Position numbers and translations under genes: made by a program. A stretch of DNA of 64,000 nucleotides from Closterium sp. Naga37s-1 (Eukaryota > Streptophyta > Zygnematophyceae > Desmidiales > Closteriaceae): contig CANJKZ010000011.1 of the NCBI GenBank assembly GCA_947471745.1, positions 2,294,001 to 2,358,000 of the forward strand, given 5' to 3'. Positions 21,005-36,000 of the stretch are shown piece by piece (the stretch's first letter is position 1; every line of letters starts with the position of its first letter). A model generated the notes under the pieces. It ran no database searches. It had not been told where the DNA came from and saw only the letters and a program-made list of their open reading frames with translations.

Positions 21005-24000
21005 CGCAGCAGATAAACGGACAGGGACGGAGCAGGGAACGGCAGAGCAAACGGAGTAGGGAGAGAGGAGGGAGTCGAAATGCGCCTTGTCCTCGCACGG
21101 CACCATTTGTGGCCTGGCCATGCACGAGAGCTCGCGTGGCGTCGAGGCGAGGGCACTGGAGCCAGCCCCGGCGCACTCCCACGCTCCTCACGCCCCTGTA
21201 CCCCCTCCCCCTTCCCCTCCCCATCCCCCTCCCCTTCCCCTTTTCCTTCCCCCTTTCCCCAACCCGCCTCCCCGCAGGGCGTGCTCACGGAGACGACGGC
21301 GGAGCTGGCGGCGGCGCTGACGGTGGCGGCGGCGCGGCGCGTGGTGGAAGCTGATTACTTCATGCGCGCGGGGAAGTACGACGGCTGGCTGCCTACCATG
21401 TGAGCCGCGGGGGAGCGGGGTGGAGGGGCGGAAGGGGGGCGTGGCGGGGGTGGCAGCGGGTATGGGGTTGGTAGTGGTGTTGGGGCTGGTGGGGGCGGTG
21501 GCGGCCAACCACGTGAGTGGGGAGGGGAGAGGCAAAGGTGGGGAGAGGCGAAGGTGGCGAGGTTGGCAGTGGGGATGAGATGTTGACTGCGCGCGCAGCA
21601 TGTGAGTGGTGAGAGAAGGTCGCTGAAATGCAGTGTGCTGCTGCTGCATGCCGCTTGCGCGTCACCACTCAACTCTGCACTGTCCCCTCCTCCTCCCTCT
21701 TTCTCACCTTAATCTTAGGCTTGCTCACTTGGGCACACGGCGCATTGCCTCGCTCTTATTCCCCCCTCCCAACCCCCTCTCTCCCCATTCCCACCCCCCT
21801 CTCTCCCTCCTCCCACCCACCTCTCTCTCCCCTCTCTCCCCCTTGCCACCCCCATCTCTCCCCCTCTCCCCTCCCCCCATGCCCCCCCTCCCCCTGCGCC
21901 GCAGGTTCATCGGCAACCTGCTCAAGGGGCAGACGGTGGGCATCATCGGCGCGGGGCGCATTGGCAGCGCCTATGCACGCATGATGGTGCGCGGGTGTGA
22001 TGGTTGGGGGGAAGGGGAATCGGGGGGGGTGAGCCGATGGGTGGAACGGCAGAATGGGGGATGGGGGAAATGGTCGATGGGGGAATGGGGTTTGGATGGA
22101 TGGAGTGATGAGAGATGGGGATGTGGAGATGATGAGATACGATGGATGGTGAGTGGTAGCAATCCGCGGAGCAGGCTCATAGGGTGCAGCAGCGCAGTCA
22201 AGGGCAGGGAGAGGATCAGCCAACTCCCACTATTGTGCCACTCTTGGCTCCTCACCCTCGCCCCTCCTCCTGCGCCTATAGGCAAGAGTGGAGTGTCATT
22301 GAATGCGCTGCTGGGGATTCCTGTAGTTTCAGTTGAAAGGGTCCCCATGTGGAACGGCCCCTTGTGTCCTCCTGGGTTCAACCAAAATCCCAGAACAAAA
22401 AAAAAAAAAAAACGGTAAGAACAAACATAATAATAGTTCCTCCTATTCCCCCTCCCTTCTTTTCTCTCTCCATTCTCCCCCTCCCCTCTCTAACCTCCTC
22501 TCTTTCCCCCGTCTCCTCCCCTGGCAGGTGGAGGGCTTTAAGATGAACCTCATTTATTACGACCTGTACCAGTCGAAGCGGCTGGAAGAGAGTGTCTCCG
22601 GTGAGGAAGGGGGGGAGTGGGTGTGGTGTGGGGTGGGGGGCGAGTGGCGAGAGAGGAAGGGAAGGAAGAATGAGACGGGAGGGAGTGAGGGGAGTGCTGG
22701 AGAAAGAAGGGGAGAGGCGTGTCATGCAACAGAGGAACATGCTATTGAAATCGTTTCATATCAATTACACTTTGAAAGCCAATTACACACTTGAAGTTAT
22801 TACTCACGCCTCATAACAGTTTCACTGCAACACACTTCTCCGTATTGCACTTGCAACACCTTCAGTTCAAATATCATACCCCCTCTCTCTCTGCTCACTC
22901 TCCTCTCTCTTATTCACCCTCCTCCCTCTCCGCCTTCTCTGGCTCCTGCCAGCCTATTCCTGCTTCCTCCAATCACAGGGCGAGCCGCCGGTGACATGGC
23001 GCAGAGCGTCCAGTCCCGAGGAGGTGCTGCAGGTTGCTGACGTGGTAAGCTGCTGACGTGTACGCAGTGTCATGGTGCATGAATGATTTTGTCGTGTACC
23101 GAGAAGAGCATTGGTTGGGACAACTGGAGTAGCATGTAGGCAGGGGCATGTTGTGCACATGCTTTTGATCCCAACCATCCCATCCCATCCCATCCCTTGC
23201 CATCATCCCGTCCCATCGCATCCTATCCCAATGCTTCTCTTCCATTCGGCCCTGTAGGTGTCGCTACACCCTGTACTCGATAAGACCACCTTCCACCTGC
23301 TGGACGAGAGACGGCTCAACATGATGAAGAAGGTACACTGCCATGCAATCACTGCTCGCCTATACTTTCTTTTCAATAATCACTGGCAGACGGACAGAAT
23401 AAGTTTTTTCCATGAGTTTGCACTAGAATAAGTTAGTTACTTGTCTCCATAAGTTCTTCCATGGTGATTTCCATTTTCTGGATTGGAGCCTGGCCTGCTA
23501 TGCGGCTGCTCCCCATGTCCCCCCACGTCTTCTTGCACCATCCCCCCTTCTTGTTCCACCACCTCTCTCTCCCACCCCACCTCCACACGCCATGCTGGCG
23601 AGCTGGGGGGGACGAGGCAGTGCCTGTGCCTCACACACACCACTCGCGTGCCCCCTCCCCTCGTGGCACCATCTCTCCGGGTTGCCTGCCATGTTGTATG
23701 GCCATCATGGCTCCCCGCCTCCCCCGCAGGACGCCATTCTGGTGACCTGCAGCAGGGTGGTGGACGAGGTGCCACACTTGCCTCGTGTGCACCCATGCGT
23801 CTCCCATGCACAATCTCTCCGTGTTGTATGGCCATCATGGCTCCCCGCCTCCCCCGCAGGACGCCATTCTGGTGACCTGCAGCAGGGTGGTGGACGAGGT
23901 GCCACACTTGCCTCGTGTGCACCCATGCGTCTCCCATGCACAATCTCTCCGTGTTGTATGGCCATCATGGCTCCCCGCCTCCCCCGCAGGACGCCATTCT

Positions 24001-27000
24001 GGTGACCTGCAGCAGGGTGGTGGACGAGGTGCCACACTTGCCTCGTGTGCACCCATGCGTCTCCCATGCACAATCTCTCCGTGTTGTATGGCCATCATGG
24101 CTCCCCGCCTCCCCCGCAGGACGCCATTCTGGTGACCTGCAGCAGGGTGGTGGACGAGGTGCCACACTTGCCTCGTGTGCACCCATGCGTCTCCCATGCA
24201 CAATCTCTCCGTGTTGTATGGCCATCATGGCTCCCCGCCTCCCCCGCAGGACGCCATTCTGGTGACCTGCAGCAGGGTGGTGGACGAGGTGCCACACTTG
24301 CCTCGTGTGCACCCATGCGTCTCCCATGCACAATCTCTCCGTGTTGTATGGCCATCATGGCTCCCCGCCTCCCCCGCAGGACGCCATTCTGGTGACCTGC
24401 AGCAGGGTGGTGGACGAGGTGCCACACTTGCCTCGTGTGCACCCATGCGTCTCCCATGCACAATCTCTCCGTGTTGTATGGCCATCATGGCTCCCCGCCT
24501 CCCCCGCAGGACGCCATTCTGGTGACCTGCAGCAGGGTGGTGGACGAGGTGCCACACTTGCCTCGTGTGCACCCATGCGTCTCCCATGCACAATCTCTCC
24601 GTGTTGTATGGCCATCATGGCTCCCCGCCTCCCCCGCAGGACGCCATTCTGGTGACCTGCAGCAGGGTGGTGGACGAGGTGCCACACTTGCCTCGTGTGC
24701 ACCCATGCGTCTCCCATGCACAATCTCTCCGTGTTGTATGGCCATCATGGCTCCCCGCCTCCCCCGCAGGACGCCATTCTGGTGACCTGCAGCAGGGTGG
24801 TGGACGAGGTGCCACACTTGCCTCGTGTGCACCCATGCGTCTCCCATGCACAATCTCTCCGTGTTGTATGGCCATCATGGCTCCCCGCCTCCCCCGCAGG
24901 ACGCCATTCTGGTGACCTGCAGCAGGGTGGTGGACGAGGTGCCACACTTGCCTCGTGTGCACCCATGCGTCTCCCATGCACAATCTCTCCGTGTTGTATG
25001 GCCATCATGGCTCCCCGCCTCCCCCGCAGGACGCCATTCTGGTGACCTGCAGCAGGGTGGTGGACGAGGTGCCACACTTGCCTCGTGTGCACCCATGCGT
25101 CTCCCATGCACAATCTCTCCGTGTTGTATGGCCATCATGGCTCCCCGCCTCCCCCGCAGGACGCCATTCTGGTGACCTGCAGCAGGGTGGTGGACGAGGT
25201 GCCACACTTGCCTCGTGTGCACCCATGCGTCTCCCATGCACAATCTCTCCGTGTTGTATGGCCATCATGGCTCCCCGCCTCCCCCGCAGGACGCCATTCT
25301 GGTGACCTGCAGCAGGGTGGTGGACGAGGTGCCACACTTGCCTCGTGTGCACCCATGCGTCTCCCATGCACAATCTCTCCGTGTTGTATGGCCATCATGG
25401 CTCCCCGCCTCCCCCGCAGGACGCCATTCTGGTGACCTGCAGCAGGGTGGTGGACGAGGTGCCACACTTGCCTCGTGTGCACCCATGCGTCTCCCATGCA
25501 CAATCTCTCCGTGTTGTATGGCCATCATGGCTCCCCGCCTCCCCCGCAGGACGCCATTCTGGTGACCTGCAGCAGGGTGGTGGACGAGGTGCCACACTTG
25601 CCTCGTGTGCACCCATGCGTCTCCCATGCACAATCTCTCCGTGTTGTATGGCCATCATGGCTCCCCGCCTCCCCCGCAGGACGCCATTCTGGTGACCTGC
25701 AGCAGGGTGGTGGACGAGGTGCCACACTTGCCTCGTGTGCACCCATGCGTCTCCCATGCACAATCTCTCCGTGTTGTATGGCCATCATGGCTCCCCGCCT
25801 CCCCCGCAGGACGCCATTCTGGTGACCTGCAGCAGGGTGGTGGACGAGGTGCCACACTTGCCTCGTGTGCACCCATGCGTCTCCCATGCACAATCTCTCC
25901 GTGTTGTATGGCCATCATGGCTCCCCGCCTCCCCCGCAGGACGCCATTCTGGTGACCTGCAGCAGGGTGGTGGACGAGGTGCCACACTTGCCTCGTGTGC
26001 ACCCATGCGTCTCCCATGCACAATCTCTCCGTGTTGTATGGCCATCATGGCTCCCCGCCTCCCCCGCAGGACGCCATTCTGGTGACCTGCAGCAGGGTGG
26101 TGGACGAGGTGCCACACTTGCCTCGTGTGCACCCATGCGTCTCCCATGCACAATCTCTCCGTGTTGTATGGCCATCATGGCTCCCCGCCTCCCCCGCAGG
26201 ACGCCATTCTGGTGACCTGCAGCAGGGTGGTGGACGAGGTGCCACACTTGCCTCGTGTGCACCCATGCGTCTCCCATGCATAATCTCTCCGTGTTGTATG
26301 GCCATCATGGCTCCCCGCCTCCCCCGCAGGACGCCATTCTGGTGACCTGCAGCAGGGTGGTGGACGAGGTGCCACACTTGCCTCGTGTGCACCCATGCGT
26401 CTCCCATGCACAATCTCTCCGTGTTGTATGGCCATCATGGCTCCCCGCCTCCCCCGCAGGACGCCATTCTGGTGACCTGCAGCAGGGTGGTGGACGAGGT
26501 GCCACACTTGCCTCGTGTGCACCCATGCGTCTCCCATGCACAATCTCTCCGTGTTGTATGGCCATCATGGCTCCCCGCCTCCCCCGCAGGACGCCATTCT
26601 GGTGACCTGCAGCAGGGTGGTGGACGAGGTGCCACACTTGCCTCGTGTGCACCCATGCGTCTCCCATGCACAATCTCTCCGTGTTGTATGGCCATCATGG
26701 CTCCCCGCCTCCCCCGCAGGACGCCATTCTGGTGACCTGCAGCAGGGTGGTGGACGAGGTGCCACACTTGCCTCGTGTGCACCCATGCTTCTCCCATGCA
26801 CCCATGCGTCTCCCATGCACAATCTCTCCGTGTTGTATGGCCATCATGGCTCCCCGCCTCCCCCGCAGGACGCCATTCTGGTGACCTGCAGCAGGGTGGT
26901 GGACGAGGTGCCACACTTGCCTCGTGTGCACCCATGCGTCTCCCATGCACAATCTCTCCGTGTTGTATGGCCATCATGGCTCCCCGCCTCCCCCGCAGGA

Positions 27001-30000
27001 CGCCATTCTGGTGACCTGCAGCAGGGTGGTGGACGAGGTGCCACACTTGCCTCGTGTGCACCCATGCGTCTCCCATGCACAATCTCTCCGTGTTGTATGG
27101 CCATCATGGCTCCCCGCCTCCCCCGCAGGACGCCATTCTGGTGACCTGCAGCAGGGTGGTGGACGAGGTGCCACACTTGCCTCGTGTGCACCCATGCGTC
27201 TCCCATGCACAATCTCTCCGTGTTGTATGGCCATCATGGCTCCCCGCCTCCCCCGCAGGACGCCATTCTGGTGACCTGCAGCAGGGTGGTGGACGAGGTG
27301 CCACACTTGCCTCGTGTGCACCCATGCGTCTCCCATGCACAATCTCTCCGTGTTGTATGGCCATCATGGCTCCCCGCCTCCCCCGCAGGACGCCATTCTG
27401 GTGACCTGCAGCAGGGTGGTGGACGAGGTGCCACACTTGCCTCGTGTGCACCCATGCGTCTCCCATGCACAATCTCTCCGTGTTGTATGGCCATCATGGC
27501 TCCCCGCCTCCCCCGCAGGACGCCATTCTGGTGACCTGCAGCAGGGTGGTGGACGAGGTGCCACACTTGCCTCGTGTGCACCCATGCGTCTCCCATGCAC
27601 AATCTCTCCGTGTTGTATGGCCATCATGGCTCCCCGCCTCCCCCGCAGGACGCCATTCTGGTGACCTGCAGCAGGGTGGTGGACGAGGTGCCACACTTGC
27701 CTCGTGTGCACCCATGCGTCTCCCATGCACAATCTCTCCGTGTTGTATGGCCATCATGGCTCCCCGCCTCCCCCGCAGGACGCCATTCTGGTGACCTGCA
27801 GCAGGGTGGTGGACGAGGTGCCACACTTGCCTCGTGTGCACCCATGCGTCTCCCATGCACAATCTCTCCGTGTTGTATGGCCATCATGGCTCCCCGCCTC
27901 CCCCGCAGGACGCCATTCTGGTGACCTGCAGCAGGGTGGTGGACGAGGTGCCACACTTGCCTCGTGTGCACCCATGCGTCTCCCATGCACAATCTCTCCG
28001 TGTTGTATGGCCATCATGGCTCCCCGCCTCCCCCGCAGGACGCCATTCTGGTGACCTGCAGCAGGGTGGTGGACGAGGTGCCACACTTGCCTCGTGTGCA
28101 CCCATGCGTCTCCCATGCACAATCTCTCCGTGTTGTATGGCCATCATGGCTCCCCGCCTCCCCCGCAGGACGCCATTCTGGTGACCTGCAGCAGGGTGGT
28201 GGACGAGGTGCCACACTTGCCTCGTGTGCACCCATGCGTCTCCCATGCACAATCTCTCCGTGTTGTATGGCCATCATGGCTCCCCGCCTCCCCCGCAGGA
28301 CGCCATTCTGGTGACCTGCAGCAGGGTGGTGGACGAGGTGCCACACTTGCCTCGTGTGCACCCATGCGTCTCCCATGCACAATCTCTCCGTGTTGTATGG
28401 CCATCATGGCTCCCCGCCTCCCCCGCAGGACGCCATTCTGGTGACCTGCAGCAGGGTGGTGGACGAGGTGCCACACTTGCCTCGTGTGCACCCATGCGTC
28501 TCCCATGCACAATCTCTCCGTGTTGTATGGCCATCATGGCTCCCCGCCTCCCCCGCAGGACGCCATTCTGGTGACCTGCAGCAGGGTGGTGGACGAGGTG
28601 CCACACTTGCCTCGTGTGCACCCATGCGTCTCCCATGCACAATCTCTCCGTGTTGTATGGCCATCATGGCTCCCCGCCTCCCCCGCAGGACGCCATTCTG
28701 GTGACCTGCAGCAGGGTGGTGGACGAGGTGCCACACTTGCCTCGTGTGCACCCATGCGTCTCCCATGCACAATCTCTCCGTGTTGTATGGCCATCATGGC
28801 TCCCCGCCTCCCCCGCAGGACGCCATTCTGGTGACCTGCAGCAGGGTGGTGGACGAGGTGCCACACTTGCCTCGTGTGCACCCATGCGTCTCCCATGCAT
28901 AATCTCTCCGTGTTGTATGGCCATCATGGCTCCCCGCCTCCCCCGCAGGACGCCATTCTGGTGACCTGCAGCAGGGTGGTGGACGAGGTGCCACACTTGC
29001 CTCGTGTGCACCCATGCGTCTCCCATGCACAATCTCTCCGTGTTGTATGGCCATCATGGCTCCCCGCCTCCCCCGCAGGACGCCATTCTGGTGACCTGCA
29101 GCAGGGTGGTGGACGAGGTGCCACACTTGCCTCGTGTGCACCCATGCGTCTCCCATGCACAATCTCTCCGTGTTGTATGGCCATCATGGCTCCCCGCCTC
29201 CCCCGCAGGACGCCATTCTGGTGACCTGCAGCAGGGTGGTGGACGAGGTGCCACACTTGCCTCGTGTGCACCCATGCGTCTCCCATGCACAATCTCTCCG
29301 TGTTGTATGGCCATCATGGCTCCCCGCCTCCCCCGCAGGACGCCATTCTGGTGACCTGCAGCAGGGTGGTGGACGAGGTGCCACACTTGCCTCGTGTGCA
29401 CCCATGCTTCTCCCATGCACCCATGCGTCTCCCATGCACAATCTCTCCGTGTTGTATGGCCATCATGGCTCCCCGCCTCCCCCGCAGGACGCCATTCTGG
29501 TGACCTGCAGCAGGGTGGTGGACGAGGTGCCACACTTGCCTCGTGTGCACCCATGCGTCTCCCATGCACAATCTCTCCGTGTTGTATGGCCATCATGGCT
29601 CCCCGCCTCCCCCGCAGGACGCCATTCTGGTGACCTGCAGCAGGGTGGTGGACGAGGTGCCACACTTGCCTCGTGTGCACCCATGCGTCTCCCATGCACA
29701 ATCTCTCCGTGTTGTATGGCCATCATGGCTCCCCGCCTCCCCCGCAGGACGCCATTCTGGTGACCTGCAGCAGGGTGGTGGACGAGGTGCCACACTTGCC
29801 TCGTGTGCACCCATGCGTCTCCCATGCACAATCTCTCCGTGTTGTATGGCCATCATGGCTCCCCGCCTCCCCCGCAGGACGCCATTCTGGTGACCTGCAG
29901 CAGGGTGGTGGACGAGGTGCCACACTTGCCTCGTGTGCACCCATGCGTCTCCCATGCACAATCTCTCCGTGTTGTATGGCCATCATGGCTCCCCGCCTCC

Positions 30001-33000
30001 CCCGCAGGACGCCATTCTGGTGACCTGCAGCAGGGTGGTGGACGAGGTGCCACACTTGCCTCGTGTGCACCCATGCGTCTCCCATGCACAATCTCTCCGT
30101 GTTGTATGGCCATCATGGCTCCCCGCCTCCCCCGCAGGACGCCATTCTGGTGACCTGCAGCAGGGTGGTGGACGAGGTGCCACACTTGCCTCGTGTGCAC
30201 CCATGCGTCTCCCATGCACAATCTCTCCGTGTTGTATGGCCATCATGGCTCCCCGCCTCCCCCGCAGGACGCCATTCTGGTGACCTGCAGCAGGGTGGTG
30301 GACGAGGTGCCACACTTGCCTCGTGTGCACCCATGCGTCTCCCATGCACAATCTCTCCGTGTTGTATGGCCATCATGGCTCCCCGCCTCCCCCGCAGGAC
30401 GCCATTCTGGTGACCTGCAGCAGGGTGGTGGACGAGGTGCCACACTTGCCTCGTGTGCACCCATGCGTCTCCCATGCACAATCTCTCCGTGTTGTATGGC
30501 CATCATGGCTCCCCGCCTCCCCCGCAGGACGCCATTCTGGTGACCTGCAGCAGGGTGGTGGACGAGGTGCCACACTTGCCTCGTGTGCACCCATGCGTCT
30601 CCCATGCACAATCTCTCCGTGTTGTATGGCCATCATGGCTCCCCGCCTCCCCCGCAGGACGCCATTCTGGTGACCTGCAGCAGGGTGGTGGACGAGGTGC
30701 CACACTTGCCTCGTGTGCACCCATGCGTCTCCCATGCACAATCTCTCCGTGTTGTATGGCCATCATGGCTCCCCGCCTCCCCCGCAGGACGCCATTCTGG
30801 TGACCTGCAGCAGGGTGGTGGACGAGGTGCCACACTTGCCTCGTGTGCACCCATGCGTCTCCCATGCACAATCTCTCCGTGTTGTATGGCCATCATGGCT
30901 CCCCGCCTCCCCCGCAGGACGCCATTCTGGTGACCTGCAGCAGGGTGGTGGACGAGGTGCCACACTTGCCTCGTGTGCACCCATGCGTCTCCCATGCACA
31001 ATCTCTCCGTGTTGTATGGCCATCATGGCTCCCCGCCTCCCCCGCAGGACGCCATTCTGGTGACCTGCAGCAGGGTGGTGGACGAGGTGCCACACTTGCC
31101 TCGTGTGCACCCATGCGTCTCCCATGCACAATCTCTCCGTGTTGTATGGCCATCATGGCTCCCCGCCTCCCCCGCAGGACGCCATTCTGGTGACCTGCAG
31201 CAGGGTGGTGGACGAGGTGCCACACTTGCCTCGTGTGCACCCATGCGTCTCCCATGCACAATCTCTCCGTGTTGTATGGCCATCATGGCTCCCCGCCTCC
31301 CCCGCAGGACGCCATTCTGGTGACCTGCAGCAGGGTGGTGGACGAGGTGCCACACTTGCCTCGTGTGCACCCATGCGTCTCCCATGCACAATCTCTCCGT
31401 GTTGTATGGCCATCATGGCTCCCCGCCTCCCCCGCAGGACGCCATTCTGGTGACCTGCAGCAGGGTGGTGGACGAGGTGCCACACTTGCCTCGTGTGCAC
31501 CCATGCGTCTCCCATGCACAATCTCTCCGTGTTGTATGGCCATCATGGCTCCCCGCCTCCCCCGCAGGACGCCATTCTGGTGACCTGCAGCAGGGTGGTG
31601 GACGAGGTGCCACACTTGCCTCGTGTGCACCCATGCGTCTCCCATGCATAATCTCTCCGTGTTGTATGGCCATCATGGCTCCCCGCCTCCCCCGCAGGAC
31701 GCCATTCTGGTGACCTGCAGCAGGGTGGTGGACGAGGTGCCACACTTGCCTCGTGTGCACCCATGCGTCTCCCATGCACAATCTCTCCGTGTTGTATGGC
31801 CATCATGGCTCCCCGCCTCCCCCGCAGGACGCCATTCTGGTGACCTGCAGCAGGGTGGTGGACGAGGTGCCACACTTGCCTCGTGTGCACCCATGCGTCT
31901 CCCATGCACAATCTCTCCGTGTTGTATGGCCATCATGGCTCCCCGCCTCCCCCGCAGGACGCCATTCTGGTGACCTGCAGCAGGGTGGTGGACGAGGTGC
32001 CACACTTGCCTCGTGTGCACCCATGCGTCTCCCATGCACAATCTCTCCGTGTTGTATGGCCATCATGGCTCCCCGCCTCCCCCGCAGGACGCCATTCTGG
32101 TGACCTGCAGCAGGGTGGTGGACGAGGTGCCACACTTGCCTCGTGTGCACCCATGCTTCTCCCATGCACCCATGCGTCTCCCATGCACAATCTCTCCGTG
32201 TTGTATGGCCATCATGGCTCCCCGCCTCCCCCGCAGGACGCCATTCTGGTGACCTGCAGCAGGGTGGTGGACGAGGTGCCACACTTGCCTCGTGTGCACC
32301 CATGCGTCTCCCATGCACAATCTCTCCGTGTTGTATGGCCATCATGGCTCCCCGCCTCCCCCGCAGGACGCCATTCTGGTGACCTGCAGCAGGGTGGTGG
32401 ACGAGGTGCCACACTTGCCTCGTGTGCACCCATGCGTCTCCCATGCACAATCTCTCCGTGTTGTATGGCCATCATGGCTCCCCGCCTCCCCCGCAGGACG
32501 CCATTCTGGTGACCTGCAGCAGGGTGGTGGACGAGGTGCCACACTTGCCTCGTGTGCACCCATGCGTCTCCCATGCACAATCTCTCCGTGTTGTATGGCC
32601 ATCATGGCTCCCCGCCTCCCCCGCAGGACGCCATTCTGGTGACCTGCAGCAGGGTGGTGGACGAGGTGCCACACTTGCCTCGTGTGCACCCATGCGTCTC
32701 CCATGCACAATCTCTCCGTGTTGTATGGCCATCATGGCTCCCCGCCTCCCCCGCAGGACGCCATTCTGGTGACCTGCAGCAGGGTGGTGGACGAGGTGCC
32801 ACACTTGCCTCGTGTGCACCCATGCGTCTCCCATGCACAATCTCTCCGTGTTGTATGGCCATCATGGCTCCCCGCCTCCCCCGCAGGACGCCATTCTGGT
32901 GACCTGCAGCAGGGTGGTGGACGAGGTGCCACACTTGCCTCGTGTGCACCCATGCGTCTCCCATGCACAATCTCTCCGTGTTGTATGGCCATCATGGCTC

Positions 33001-36000
33001 CCCGCCTCCCCCGCAGGACGCCATTCTGGTGACCTGCAGCAGGGTGGTGGACGAGGTGCCACACTTGCCTCGTGTGCACCCATGCGTCTCCCATGCACAA
33101 TCTCTCCGTGTTGTATGGCCATCATGGCTCCCCGCCTCCCCCGCAGGACGCCATTCTGGTGACCTGCAGCAGGGTGGTGGACGAGGTGCCACACTTGCCT
33201 CGTGTGCACCCATGCGTCTCCCATGCACAATCTCTCCGTGTTGTATGGCCATCATGGCTCCCCGCCTCCCCCGCAGGACGCCATTCTGGTGACCTGCAGC
33301 AGGGTGGTGGACGAGGTGCCACACTTGCCTCGTGTGCACCCATGCGTCTCCCATGCACAATCTCTCCGTGTTGTATGGCCATCATGGCTCCCCGCCTCCC
33401 CCGCAGGACGCCATTCTGGTGACCTGCAGCAGGGTGGTGGACGAGGTGCCACACTTGCCTCGTGTGCACCCATGCTTCTCCCATGCACCCATGCGTCTCC
33501 CATGCACAATCTCTCCGTGTTGTATGGCCATCATGGCTCCCCGCCTCCCCCGCAGGACGCCATTCTGGTGACCTGCAGCAGGGTGGTGGACGAGGTGCCA
33601 CACTTGCCTCGTGTGCACCCATGCGTCTCCCATGCACAATCTCTCCGTGTTGTATGGCCATCATGGCTCCCCGCCTCCCCCGCAGGACGCCATTCTGGTG
33701 ACCTGCAGCAGGGTGGTGGACGAGGTGCCACACTTGCCTCGTGTGCACCCATGCGTCTCCCATGCACAATCTCTCCGTGTTGTATGGCCATCATGGCTCC
33801 CCGCCTCCCCCGCAGGACGCCATTCTGGTGACCTGCAGCAGGGTGGTGGACGAGGTGCCACACTTGCCTCGTGTGCACCCATGCGTCTCCCATGCACAAT
33901 CTCTCCGTGTTGTATGGCCATCATGGCTCCCCGCCTCCCCCGCAGGACGCCATTCTGGTGACCTGCAGCAGGGTGGTGGACGAGGTGCCACACTTGCCTC
34001 GTGTGCACCCATGCGTCTCCCATGCACAATCTCTCCGTGTTGTATGGCCATCATGGCTCCCCGCCTCCCCCGCAGGACGCCATTCTGGTGACCTGCAGCA
34101 GGGTGGTGGACGAGGTGCCACACTTGCCTCGTGTGCACCCATGCGTCTCCCATGCACAATCTCTCCGTGTTGTATGGCCATCATGGCTCCCCGCCTCCCC
34201 CGCAGGACGCCATTCTGGTGACCTGCAGCAGGGTGGTGGACGAGGTGCCACACTTGCCTCGTGTGCACCCATGCGTCTCCCATGCACAATCTCTCCGTGT
34301 TGTATGGCCATCATGGCTCCCCGCCTCCCCCGCAGGACGCCATTCTGGTGACCTGCAGCAGGGTGGTGGACGAGGTGCCACACTTGCCTCGTGTGCACCC
34401 ATGCGTCTCCCATGCACAATCTCTCCGTGTTGTATGGCCATCATGGCTCCCCGCCTCCCCCGCAGGACGCCATTCTGGTGACCTGCAGCAGGGTGGTGGA
34501 CGAGGTGCCACACTTGCCTCGTGTGCACCCATGCGTCTCCCATGCACAATCTCTCCGTGTTGTATGGCCATCATGGCTCCCCGCCTCCCCCGCAGGACGC
34601 CATTCTGGTGACCTGCAGCAGGGTGGTGGACGAGGTGCCACACTTGCCTCGTGTGCACCCATGCGTCTCCCATGCACAATCTCTCCGTGTTGTATGGCCA
34701 TCATGGCTCCCCGCCTCCCCCGCAGGACGCCATTCTGGTGACCTGCAGCAGGGTGGTGGACGAGGTGCCACACTTGCCTCGTGTGCACCCATGCGTCTCC
34801 CATGCACAATCTCTCCGTGTTGTATGGCCATCATGGCTCCCCGCCTCCCCCGCAGGACGCCATTCTGGTGACCTGCAGCAGGGTGGTGGACGAGGTGCCA
34901 CACTTGCCTCGTGTGCACCCATGCGTCTCCCATGCACAATCTCTCCGTGTTGTATGGCCATCATGGCTCCCCGCCTCCCCCGCAGGACGCCATTCTGGTG
35001 ACCTGCAGCAGGGTGGTGGACGAGGTGCCACACTTGCCTCGTGTGCACCCATGCGTCTCCCATGCACAATCTCTCCGTGTTGTATGGCCATCATGGCTCC
35101 CCGCCTCCCCCGCAGGACGCCATTCTGGTGACCTGCAGCAGGGTGGTGGACGAGGTGCCACACTTGCCTCGTGTGCACCCATGCGTCTCCCATGCACAAT
35201 CTCTCCGTGTTGTATGGCCATCATGGCTCCCCGCCTCCCCCGCAGGACGCCATTCTGGTGACCTGCAGCAGGGTGGTGGACGAGGTGCCACACTTGCCTC
35301 GTGTGCACCCATGCTTCTCCCATGCACAATCTCTCCGTGTTGTATGGCCATCATGGCTCCCCGCCTCCCCCGCAGGACGCCATTCTGGTGACCTGCAGCA
35401 GGGTGGTGGACGAGGTGCCACACTTGCCTCGTGTGCACCCATGCTTCTCCCATGCACAATCTCTCCGTGTTGTATGGCCATCATGGCTCCCCGCCTCCCC
35501 CGCAGGACGCCATTCTGGTGACCTGCAGCAGGGTGGTGGACGAGGTGCCACACTTGCCTCGTGTGCACCCATGCTTCTCCCATGCACAATCTCTCCGTGT
35601 TGTATGGCCATCATGGCTCCCCGCCTCCCCCGCAGGACGCCATTCTGGTGACCTGCAGCAGGGTGGTGGACGAGGTGCCACACTTGCCTCGTGTGCACCC
35701 ATGCTTCTCCCATGCACAATCTCTCCGTGTTGTATGGCCATCATGGCTCCCCGCCTCCCCCGCAGGACGCCATTCTGGTGACCTGCAGCAGGGTGGTGGA
35801 CGAGGTGCCACACTTGCCTCGTGTGCACCCATGCTTCTCCCATGCACAATCTCTCCGTGTTGTATGGCCATCATGGCTCCCCGCCTCCCCCGCAGGACGC
35901 CATTCTGGTGACCTGCAGCAGGGTGGTGGACGAGGTGCCACACTTGCCTCGTGTGCACCCATGCTTCTCCCATGCACAATCTCTCCGTGTTGTATGGCCA

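Noticed and set aside
20241-22794. Long minus- and plus-strand frames overlapping HPR exons 3-7
   Set aside because: GC-rich exons and pyrimidine-rich introns leave antisense frames open by composition; none has a recognisable domain, and the HPR exons explain the region.
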